Below are positions 42,278 to 49,996 of a stretch of DNA of 51,233 bases, in pieces. The stretch covers positions 1 through 51,233 of the forward strand of contig CAIMNS010000069.1 of NCBI GenBank assembly GCA_903842945.1. Direction: 5' to 3'. A program made the position numbers and the translations under genes. The first letter of the stretch is position 1; each line of letters starts with the position of its first letter. The DNA is from an uncultured Burkholderiales bacterium (GTDB taxonomy: Bacteria; Pseudomonadota; Gammaproteobacteria; Burkholderiales; Burkholderiaceae_C). The notes below the pieces were generated by a model. It was given only the letters and a program-made list of their open reading frames with translations, was not told the origin of the DNA and made no database searches.

Positions 42278-43009
42278 TTATATTCCAGGGTTTACGCCAG
42301 CTTTGGCACACCAGTACTCCCAAGCCCTAACCATTTGAGGAGCATTAGGTTCAACGCGAGATCTAATGGTTATTTCACCCTTTGAAAGAGATTTAAATTT
42401 TCCTAAATTAGAAGCATGCAGTTGAATTTGTGCATTTTTGGGCAAATAAATGGCTACTTTAACTACCTCTATAAGTGAACGCCCTGCAGCTGTAAAACCA
42501 TGGCCTCTCATTAAAATAACTTTGTTATCCCCTAATCCAACAGCAAGATCGTCACCTTGATCTTCATTCGTAACTAGCAGATTTGTATCTCCAAATTGGT
42601 CTCTAATATCCCAGACAGGAACCTCATGTCCCATGTCACTTGCTGTGTGTATTACAGGTTTTAAGGGTGTTTCAGAGATTGTAAAGGGTAGAACTTCATC
42701 AGCGTGACTATGCACAACTGCATTGATATCAGTACGTCGCTTATAAATACTTCCATGTATAAATCTTTCCAAATACGGTGTAGGTGAATTTTTATCTATA
42801 GGATTGCCGTCTAAAGAAAATGCAAAGATATCTTCTTCAGTCACCAACTCGGGGCTTAAAGATCGAGATAATAAATATTCATTTTTGTTCAGTGGATTTC
42901 TAATACTCACATGACCGTAAGCATCTACAATTCCTTCATTGGCAAGAACTCGATTTGCTGCAACAAGTTTGACAATTTCGTTTTTAATACTTTCAAATTT
43001 AATGTTCAT
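42278..43009 (-). CDS. Class II aldolase/adducin-family protein
   Basis: The 243-residue protein shows the class II zinc site: INAVVHSHADEVLPF and MRGHGFTAAGRSL supply the His ligands, with RNPLNKNEYLLSRSLSPELVTEEDI as the family N-terminal part. This family holds fuculose-phosphate-type aldolases and also aromatic acid decarboxylases of phthalate pathways. In this operon, between a decarboxylase-like and a Bug gene, a decarboxylase or retro-aldol step on a ring or ring-fission product is likely. It starts 9 bases after the Bug gene. Confidence 0.87.
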   Translation of the reverse strand: MNIKFESIKNEIVKLVAANRVLANEGIVDAYGHVSIRNPLNKNEYLLSRSLSPELVTEEDIFAFSLDGNPIDKNSPTPYLERFIHGSIYKRRTDINAVVHSHADEVLPFTISETPLKPVIHTASDMGHEVPVWDIRDQFGDTNLLVTNEDQGDDLAVGLGDNKVILMRGHGFTAAGRSLIEVVKVAIYLPKNAQIQLHASNLGKFKSLSKGEITIRSRVEPNAPQMVRAWEYWCAKAGVNPGI

Positions 43010-43018
43010 TTGTATTCC

Positions 43019-43987
43019 TTAGTTAATTTTTATGTCACTGGATTTGACAATATTTTCCCATTTAACAATTTCATCTTGCATAAACGCAGAAAATTGTTCG
43101 CTTGTCATGTATTGAGCCTCTACGCCTGCTTGGTCAAGTCGAGCCTTTATTGAAGGCGTGATTAACGCTTTTTTCGTTTCTAAATTGAGGAGTGAAATTA
43201 TTTCTTTGGGTGTACCCGATGGAGCAATAACACCAAACCAAGTGGGTGATTCAAAACCTGTATAGCCTGATTCATTCAACGTCGGTACAGTTGATAAATA
43301 GGTAAGCCTTTGAGATCCAGCTACAGCAAGAGGTTTGATCGTGCCTTTAATGATATGGGGCATCAATTCTATTGGAGTACCAAATTGAATTTGTATTCTT
43401 CCAGAAACAACCTCCTGAATAGCTTCACCGCTGGATTTGAATGGAATATGCTGCATTTCAATACCGGCCTTAATCTTGAGAAGTTCTCCATATAAATGCC
43501 CAGTATTACCTATCCCTGAAGACCCATAGTTAAAGTGATCTTGTTTTTGTTTCATTATTGATATTAATTCTCTGATGCTTTCAACTTTAATATTACGGTT
43601 TGCAACCAAAATAAAAGGAACTCTTCCAATGAATGCAACAGGGATAAAATCCTTTAACGTATCAAATGGTAGTGATTGGTACACAAAACGGTTGGTTATT
43701 AGCATATTTGCAGCCCCAATTCCTAACGTATATCCATCTTTAGGAGCTTTTGCTATAGCGGCTAGACCAACATTCCCGCCGCCGCCTGGTTTGTTTTCAA
43801 CAATAAAAGATTTACCGAAGCTGATTGTAAAAGCTTGTGCAATTTCTCTTGCAAGCGTATCAACAGTTCCACCCGGTGAATATGGGGCAATTATTTTTCC
43901 AATCTTATTTGGGTATTCTTGTATTTGACCAAAGGCTAAATTAATGAATAAAAATGCGTATGACAATAAAAATGATTTGATAATCAT
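43019..43987 (-). CDS. Bug/TctC-family periplasmic binding protein 3 (inside the monooxygenase operon)
   Basis: A 322-residue precursor (signal MIIKSFLLSYAFLFINLAFGQ). It has KIIAPYSPGGTVDTLAREIAQ, FIVENKPGGGGNVGLAAIA, PKDGYTLGIGAAN and MQHIPFKSSGEAIQEVVSGRIQIQF. The usual second Tyr of HIPYKG is Phe here (HIPFKS). It is located between the flavin monooxygenase (33 bp upstream) and the aldolase, so it is co-expressed with the catabolic enzymes and likely senses or captures their substrate. Confidence 0.92.
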   Translation of the reverse strand: MIIKSFLLSYAFLFINLAFGQIQEYPNKIGKIIAPYSPGGTVDTLAREIAQAFTISFGKSFIVENKPGGGGNVGLAAIAKAPKDGYTLGIGAANMLITNRFVYQSLPFDTLKDFIPVAFIGRVPFILVANRNIKVESIRELISIMKQKQDHFNYGSSGIGNTGHLYGELLKIKAGIEMQHIPFKSSGEAIQEVVSGRIQIQFGTPIELMPHIIKGTIKPLAVAGSQRLTYLSTVPTLNESGYTGFESPTWFGVIAPSGTPKEIISLLNLETKKALITPSIKARLDQAGVEAQYMTSEQFSAFMQDEIVKWENIVKSSDIKIN

Positions 43988-44020
43988 GATGTATAAGTTG
44001 TATTTAATGGTGAAAGGTTT

Positions 44021-45649
44021 TCATTTACCAGTAATTGTTGACCAAAAAAGATGTGGATCTAATTTGCAATTATGACCACTCCATGCAACATGTCCATCAG
44101 GCCTAATCATTACGAAATTCCATTTATATAACGATTTTGTTGCAATCGAGTCTATATAAAATATAGATAAAGGTATTTTTAATTCGTTTGCATATTGACA
44201 TAATACTTTGATCTCGTCAGTAATGTTGGTAAAGCACAAAAGAGCATATTTTTTATTGATCAAATCAAGAGTAGATAAGTCTTTATCCAACCAAATGTGT
44301 GGAGCTCTAGCTCCTGGCCTAGTACTAGGTATATAGTTTATGGCATCTTCAAATTCAGACTTCACTTTTAATGAATCCTCAGGTTCATCATATATGTTTA
44401 TAGGAGAATTTATGTATCTATTGCCAAGGTGCATATTTAATGAAAACCACTCACGCTTAAGACCCTCGGTCATGGCTTTACCAACTTTTTCTCTAACATT
44501 TTCACCAGCACTTGAATCATCATATATAAATTCATTGCTAGGCAACTTTTTCATGATCTCTAAATTACCAGTAGAGAATTGGGTTATTCTTTCAGCGATT
44601 GGCTTTCTCTCAAATGTATATGAGTCTAGTAGAACTTCACCGCCCCATCCCTGAAGATATCCAGATAATTTCCACGATAAATCTACTGCATCACCCATAC
44701 CAGTATTCATCCCTAACCCACCTGTAGGTGAAGTTAAGTGACATGAATCACCACAAATGAATACATTTCGATCTCTATATTTATCAGCAACTAATTCAGC
44801 GCGTTGCCATGGCAAGATACTCAAAATTGTCATCTCGAATGTCGTTCCAACTGCTTTATAAGCCAAAGATCTTATTTCTTCTTCCGTGTAAACTTTTTTC
44901 TCTTTAGCGTTACCAATAAGTGACATTCGCCATTGATCTTTCCCATTGATTGCAACAATAGTACACCAGGTACCAGTTGGACCAATAAACATATACCTAT
45001 AACCTGGTGCTTTGTTATGAAGTGAATTAAATTCGCTGCATTCAAAAATCACATTGGTTGTATAAGTAAGAAGACCCTTACCGGTCATTTGGATTCCTAA
45101 AGAATCTCTAATTAAGCTCTTGGCTCCATCACAACCGACCAAAAAAATGGATTCAATATTGAAAATCTGATCAGTTTGGAGATCCTTCGCTTGAATATTT
45201 ACTCGATTGTGTATCTGTTCAAATCCAATGCATTCAGTTTTGTAATATATTTGGTTTGAAGGCTGAGAAAGTGCAAACTTTTTTAGTATTGGGTCAAAGT
45301 AATTCTGGGGACACCGTTCACGCTTTTGTGGACTCTCTATTGGCGGAAGTTCTTCGTTCATAGAAGGCATTTTTTGTCTTCCGAGTTCATAGCCATTTAG
45401 AGATGTTAAATAAACATTATCTTGAGGGTAGTTTCTGTCATATTTGCTTTCCTCAACATCCTTAACAATGCCCCACCTCCTACAGAACTCCATAGTTCTA
45501 ATTCCGACAAGGTCCATTTTGGGCTGATATATTGAACCATCTCCTTTTTCGAGTAATAAAACTTTATGTCCTCTCCATGCCAAATCACCAGATAAGGCTA
45601 GTCCTACTGGCCCTCCACCAACAACAACCACGTCAACTTTTAAGCTCAT
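44021..45649 (-). CDS. FAD-dependent aromatic monooxygenase (PheA/TfdB/MhpA type)
   Basis: A 542-residue flavoprotein with the Rossmann motif VVVGGGPVGLALSGDLAWRG (near residues 8-27), the DG motif VGCDGAKSLIRDSLG and the second FAD motif FICGDSCHLTSPTGGLGMNTG. The last about 110 residues (PGARAPHIWLDKD...MIRPDGHVAWSGHN) form the thioredoxin-like domain typical of phenol-2-monooxygenase relatives. It uses NAD(P)H and O2 to add OH to an activated ring. It is the first gene of the minus-strand operon and is divergent from Bug gene 4, with promoters in the 65-bp gap. Confidence 0.9.
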   Translation of the reverse strand: MSLKVDVVVVGGGPVGLALSGDLAWRGHKVLLLEKGDGSIYQPKMDLVGIRTMEFCRRWGIVKDVEESKYDRNYPQDNVYLTSLNGYELGRQKMPSMNEELPPIESPQKRERCPQNYFDPILKKFALSQPSNQIYYKTECIGFEQIHNRVNIQAKDLQTDQIFNIESIFLVGCDGAKSLIRDSLGIQMTGKGLLTYTTNVIFECSEFNSLHNKAPGYRYMFIGPTGTWCTIVAINGKDQWRMSLIGNAKEKKVYTEEEIRSLAYKAVGTTFEMTILSILPWQRAELVADKYRDRNVFICGDSCHLTSPTGGLGMNTGMGDAVDLSWKLSGYLQGWGGEVLLDSYTFERKPIAERITQFSTGNLEIMKKLPSNEFIYDDSSAGENVREKVGKAMTEGLKREWFSLNMHLGNRYINSPINIYDEPEDSLKVKSEFEDAINYIPSTRPGARAPHIWLDKDLSTLDLINKKYALLCFTNITDEIKVLCQYANELKIPLSIFYIDSIATKSLYKWNFVMIRPDGHVAWSGHNCKLDPHLFWSTITGK

Positions 45650-45714
45650 AAGTGCATTACATTTCTAAAAAACTATCTACAATTCAATCTATATCTTACT
45701 AGGTAAATTTAATT

Positions 45715-46725
45715 ATGAAATCAGGGAAATCATCAAATGGGCGATACGATTTATTGCTGATTTTTTTATATTTATGTTTTTACCCATGCATTGGTAAGAC
45801 TGAAGCCAAGATCTCCTCAGCTTCTGATTGGCCAAATAAAACTGTAAAGATTGTTGTGCCTTTTGCACCTGGAGGCGGAACTGATTATGTTGCTAGGCTC
45901 ACTGCTCAAAAGTTAACTGATAGATTTGGACAAAGTTTTATTATTGAAAATAAGCCAGGAGCCGGTGGAATTACTGGAACTGATCTTGTGGCGAAGTCTA
46001 AACCCGATGGATACAATTTTGTTATTGTGAGTGGAAGCCATACGATCAATCCCAATCTGTATAAAACTCTACCCTATGATACTAGACGTGATTTTTTAGC
46101 AGTAAGTAACCTTGTGATCGGTCCTGCTATATTGGTTGTAAATTCAAATCTAAATATCAGTAATTTAAAAGAACTTATTGCGTTGGCTAAATTGAAGCCT
46201 GGAGAGCTTTCGTTTGCTTCATCAGGAAATGGTTCTCCTCCACATTTAGGTGGTGAGCTATTTAAAGCAATGGCTGGTATTGATTTGGTTCACATTCCAT
46301 ATAAAGGTAATGGACCAGCCTACAATGATTTAATGGGGGGACAAATTACGCTAATGTTTCCCAACATTGCCACAGCGCTTCCGTTTGTAAAATCAGGAAA
46401 ACTTAAGGCATTGGCTGTCACCAGTAAACTCAGAAGTAAAATTGCTCCTGAATTGCCGACAATGGCTGAAGCTGGACTGGAAGGGTATGAGTTGAGTTCT
46501 TGGTTTGGTATGTTGGCTCCTATAGAAACATCGCCTTCGATAATTCAACTTTTACATCATGAAATAAATAAGATTTATCAGGCTTCAGATATAAGAGAAA
46601 AGCTTCTTTCTCAAGGAGTAGAGCCTTTGGCCAGTACACCTAATGAATTTACTTTTCAAATCAATTCAGAAATTGATTATTGGTCGAAAACATTTAAATC
46701 AAAAAATCTCAAAATTGAGCCTTAA
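45715..46725 (+). CDS. Bug/TctC-family periplasmic binding protein 4
   Basis: The 336-residue precursor has a signal segment after a basic start (YDLLLIFLYLCFYPCIGKTEA). The ligand loop is the textbook form KIVVPFAPGGGTDYVAR, followed by IIENKPGAGGITGT, KPDGYNFVIV and LVHIPYKGNGPAYNDLMGGQITLMF. It lies alone between the divergent monooxygenase operon and the convergent amidohydrolase gene, with which it overlaps by 4 bases at the stop codons. Confidence 0.93.
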   Translation: MKSGKSSNGRYDLLLIFLYLCFYPCIGKTEAKISSASDWPNKTVKIVVPFAPGGGTDYVARLTAQKLTDRFGQSFIIENKPGAGGITGTDLVAKSKPDGYNFVIVSGSHTINPNLYKTLPYDTRRDFLAVSNLVIGPAILVVNSNLNISNLKELIALAKLKPGELSFASSGNGSPPHLGGELFKAMAGIDLVHIPYKGNGPAYNDLMGGQITLMFPNIATALPFVKSGKLKALAVTSKLRSKIAPELPTMAEAGLEGYELSSWFGMLAPIETSPSIIQLLHHEINKIYQASDIREKLLSQGVEPLASTPNEFTFQINSEIDYWSKTFKSKNLKIEP

Positions 46726-47555
46726 TCCCACTTTAACCAAGACTTGAGTCCTTTACCCATCACCCAGGCTAAATCGTCTCCCTTAAGCCAGCTTAATTCT
46801 TGCGTAAAATGATTTACACACTCAGAATAAGTTGAAGTAAGTCTTGATAAATCTGATCCCCAAAACATCCGTTTTGGTCCAAAGGAGTCAAACACCATTT
46901 TAATGTACGGTTCAATAGCTGGATAAGGCCATGCCTCTGTTGTATAAGATGGTAAGCAACTGGCTTTGACTGCAATATTTGGTCTTTTGGATAAATTTAA
47001 TATAGATTGAAAATTATCAAATGCATCCAAATCTTTCTTTCCAGGCAATAGTCCAAAATGATCAATAATTAATTTTAAGTTTGGATATTTTTGTGCTATC
47101 TCGTCTGTAATATGCATGATCTCAAAAGGACATGTCATCATAATCGGAATATTAAAAGCCTCAGCTAATGGCCAAAGCCAATTTACTGTTCCTTGAGTCA
47201 AAAGTGATTGTAAGGACGGACGATGAAAGGTAAATCTAAGTCCAAGAAGGCCATTTGTAGGGTGCCAATTGTTTACCATGTCAATTGATTTTTTCGATAA
47301 CGGGTCAAGTCTTCCCATAACAGCGAATTTCTCAGGATATTTTTTTGCTGCAGCTTGGCATATATCATTTCTTTCCCCTTCCCAAGATGGAGGCACTAGA
47401 ATGGCCTTATGAACACCGGCATCCTTCATAGCAATCAGTAAGCTTTCTGCCGTGATGGGAGTAGGCTTATGAGGTTGATGACGATCAGGCCATGGTCTTT
47501 CAGGTGTGCTATTAGCCCAAATATGAACTTGTGAATCAAAAATTTCTAAACTCAT
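46722..47555 (-). CDS. Amidohydrolase-2 family hydrolase (pyrone dicarboxylate hydrolase-like)
   Basis: A 277-residue TIM-barrel protein with LEIFDSQVHIWANSTPERPWPD at the start, IIDHFGLLPG in the middle and FWGSDLSRLTS near the end, the pattern of LigI-type and related lactone hydrolases. In this group the first motif often reads D-x-H, here S-Q-V-H-I-W. It could hydrolyse a lactone or amide formed after ring cleavage. It is monocistronic on the minus strand with a 303-bp AT-rich leader. Confidence 0.87.
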   Translation of the reverse strand: MSLEIFDSQVHIWANSTPERPWPDRHQPHKPTPITAESLLIAMKDAGVHKAILVPPSWEGERNDICQAAAKKYPEKFAVMGRLDPLSKKSIDMVNNWHPTNGLLGLRFTFHRPSLQSLLTQGTVNWLWPLAEAFNIPIMMTCPFEIMHITDEIAQKYPNLKLIIDHFGLLPGKKDLDAFDNFQSILNLSKRPNIAVKASCLPSYTTEAWPYPAIEPYIKMVFDSFGPKRMFWGSDLSRLTSTYSECVNHFTQELSWLKGDDLAWVMGKGLKSWLKWD

Positions 47556-47858
47556 AATGTTATTTTATAATTAATTTATAGAGACACTTAAAAACTAAAT
47601 CAATATAGAACAAGTATAGATGATAGGGAGTTTAAATAGAGTACTCAAATTGTGAAGTTTTTTTGTGAAAATTTAAAGATGATTGCAAAATTTGAAGGAC
47701 ACAGTCCTCTAGTCCTAAAAATTGATTAAAAATATATTCTATAAATGCAAATTAAAACATTGTGCTTCAGGTATAAATTCACTTTTAAAAAAATTCTATA
47801 ATTATAAAATATTTGAAAATCCATTAAACTTAAAAAATCTTAAAATTAGATATTAGAA
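47556..47858. other. Very AT-rich divergent intergenic region
   Basis: This gap separates the minus-strand amidohydrolase from the plus-strand CapA-like gene. It has long A and T runs and no open frame worth naming. It should contain both promoters and perhaps a regulator site, but nothing distinct stands out. Confidence 0.5.
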
Positions 47859-48902
47859 ATGACACTAAAAATTACATTAACTGGCGATATCAATTTGATG
47901 AATGTAGTAGATGCCTCTATTCCCTTTCGACTAATGAAGGATGAGTTACAACAATCTGATCTTGTATTTTCAAACTTAGAGTGCTGTCTTTATGAGCCTG
48001 AACACACCCATTCGGTAAATAATGAGGGTTTTTACGCTAATCCGATAGTTGCTGCAAATGCTTTAAAAAATGGGAATATTAAAGTTGTAAGTTTAGCTAA
48101 CAACGTCAATTATGGCCATGATGCAATATTGAAATCTATTGAAGAGCTTGACAAGGTAGGATTAATGCACACTGGTGCGGGCGAGAATAAAGATCAAGCC
48201 ATAAAACCCGTCATATTAGAAAGCCAAGGTATAAAGATTGGTTTTTTGGCTCGAACTTCTGTCTATTGGAATACCCATCATGAAGCTCAAAAAGACTCAT
48301 CAGGTGTTGCGGTCCTTCGTGGACATACAGCTTATCAAGTACCATCTTATAAGGTTAAAGCAGAGATTCCACCTTTTAATCGGCCCGGAATACCCCCCAT
48401 TGTGGTGACCTGGGCTGACAGAGTTTATTTAGAAGAACTGGTTCAGCAGATTAAAGAATTGAAAAAGTCATGCGATTTTGTTGTGATTTCCTGTCATTGG
48501 GGACTTTGGAGCGAAGTTTTAGAATACATGACTGAGATCGCACACGCAGCTATTAATGCTGGAGCAGACGTCATTTTTGGTCATGGGCCACATTTATCCT
48601 TACCAGTTGAAATCTATTGTGGGAAACCTATATTTTATGGGTTGGGTAGTTTTTCATTTCATACCGGACACAATGGTAGAAAGCATGGTAACTGGGTCGG
48701 TGAAATGCCGCAAATTATTTTGAGTAAAGAAAAAATAGAAGAAATTTCTTTTAAATTGATTAGGCATAACAATCTTAACGAGACCTACTGTTGTGATTTA
48801 GATCAGGAGACTGAAACAATTGATGATCTTATTAAACAAAGTGCAAATAAAAACTGTGAACTGCATGTTTCGGGTCAATCCATCATTGTGAAAACAAGAT
48901 AA
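47859..48902 (+). CDS. CapA/PgsA-like metallophosphoesterase-fold protein
   Basis: The 347-residue protein follows the CapA pattern: ITLTGDINLM, SDLVFSNLECCL, VVSLANNVNYGHDAILKSIEELDKVGLMHTGAG, FVVISCHWGLWSE and DVIFGHGPHLSLPVEIYCGKPIFYGLGSFSFH. The usual ANNH metal motif is ANNV here, with a GHD four residues on. There is no signal peptide, unlike capsule-linked CapA. Homologues occur in catabolic clusters with unclear function. The next Bug gene starts 20 bases downstream, so the two form an operon. Confidence 0.85.
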   Translation: MTLKITLTGDINLMNVVDASIPFRLMKDELQQSDLVFSNLECCLYEPEHTHSVNNEGFYANPIVAANALKNGNIKVVSLANNVNYGHDAILKSIEELDKVGLMHTGAGENKDQAIKPVILESQGIKIGFLARTSVYWNTHHEAQKDSSGVAVLRGHTAYQVPSYKVKAEIPPFNRPGIPPIVVTWADRVYLEELVQQIKELKKSCDFVVISCHWGLWSEVLEYMTEIAHAAINAGADVIFGHGPHLSLPVEIYCGKPIFYGLGSFSFHTGHNGRKHGNWVGEMPQIILSKEKIEEISFKLIRHNNLNETYCCDLDQETETIDDLIKQSANKNCELHVSGQSIIVKTR

Positions 48903-48922
48903 AAAGATAAGTAGGTGCTAAA

Positions 48923-49912
48923 TTGTATAAGTTCTCTTTTAAATTCTTTTTTTCTTTTGCAATAGTTTTTTTCAGCGATTTTCTAATTGCCGAAACGATT
49001 GACTCAACAGGATCAATTAACTATCCAACAAAACCTATCCATCTAATTGTGCCTTTTCCCCCAGGTGGTGGAAATGACTTTATTGCTAGATTTATTGCAC
49101 AACGTCTAACCACAGGACTAAAGCAATCTGTGATTGTGGAAAATAAAGCCGGCGCTGGGGGATTATTGGGAACAGAATTTGCCATTAGATCATTACCAGA
49201 TGGCTACACAATTTTATTAATTTCTGCAAGCTATACAGTTAATTCTGCACTTTATCCATTGAAATATGACCCAATTACAGACATTCAAGCAATTGGTCAA
49301 GTTTCACAGGGCGCTTTTGTCTTGGTCTCCAATCCCTCGTTACCAGTAAATAGCATAAGCGATCTAATTAGCTACTCACGATCTGCTTCTGTCCTGAGTA
49401 TTGCGTCTTCAGGCCATGGGAGTGTGTTGCACCTTTCAGCCGAGTTATTAATGAGCAAAGCTGGAATCAAGCTTTTGCACGTACCCTACAAAGGGGGAGG
49501 GCCTGCTTTAAGTGATACCCTATCGGGTCAAACGCAGTTATTTTTTAGTACGCCTTCAATTGCGTTGCCATTTATTAAATCAGGTAAATTAAAAGCTTTA
49601 GGCGTTACAACGTTAAAAAGAACTCCGGTTCTGCCAGATGTACCGACGCTACAAGAGTCTGGTGTGGTAGGGTATGAAGTCAATGTTTGGCATGGACTTA
49701 TTGCTCCTAAAGGTACTCACCAAGGCGTAATTCAAAAAATTAACCAGGAGTTAATAAAAGCATTTAACAGTAAAGAAGCTGTCGATCTTTTAGAGAAGGA
49801 TGGAGTTTATCCTTCAGTGGGTACGCCTCAGCAATTTGATGCTTTAATAAAAAGAGAAATAACTAACTGGAAAGAGTTAGTTAAAAAATCAAATATAAGC
49901 TTGGAGCCTTAA
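48923..49912 (+). CDS. Bug/TctC-family periplasmic binding protein 5
   Basis: The start is TTG at 48923 with AGGTG before it; 329 residues including a signal peptide rich in Phe (FKFFFSFAIVFFSDFLIAE). The motifs are IHLIVPFPPGGGNDFIARF, VIVENKAGAGGLLGTEFA and LLHVPYKGGGPALSDTLSGQ. Lys-Ala replaces the usual Lys-Pro in ENKPGAGG. It is co-transcribed with the CapA-like gene, which would make its ligand relevant to that enzyme. Confidence 0.92.
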   Translation: MYKFSFKFFFSFAIVFFSDFLIAETIDSTGSINYPTKPIHLIVPFPPGGGNDFIARFIAQRLTTGLKQSVIVENKAGAGGLLGTEFAIRSLPDGYTILLISASYTVNSALYPLKYDPITDIQAIGQVSQGAFVLVSNPSLPVNSISDLISYSRSASVLSIASSGHGSVLHLSAELLMSKAGIKLLHVPYKGGGPALSDTLSGQTQLFFSTPSIALPFIKSGKLKALGVTTLKRTPVLPDVPTLQESGVVGYEVNVWHGLIAPKGTHQGVIQKINQELIKAFNSKEAVDLLEKDGVYPSVGTPQQFDALIKREITNWKELVKKSNISLEP

Positions 49913-49996
49913 ATTGATGAAATAGAGGAAGTTGCCCAATTGGATTAATTGAGTTAGATACAAATTTGCTCCATGAATATGCTTTTTTAAATGAAA

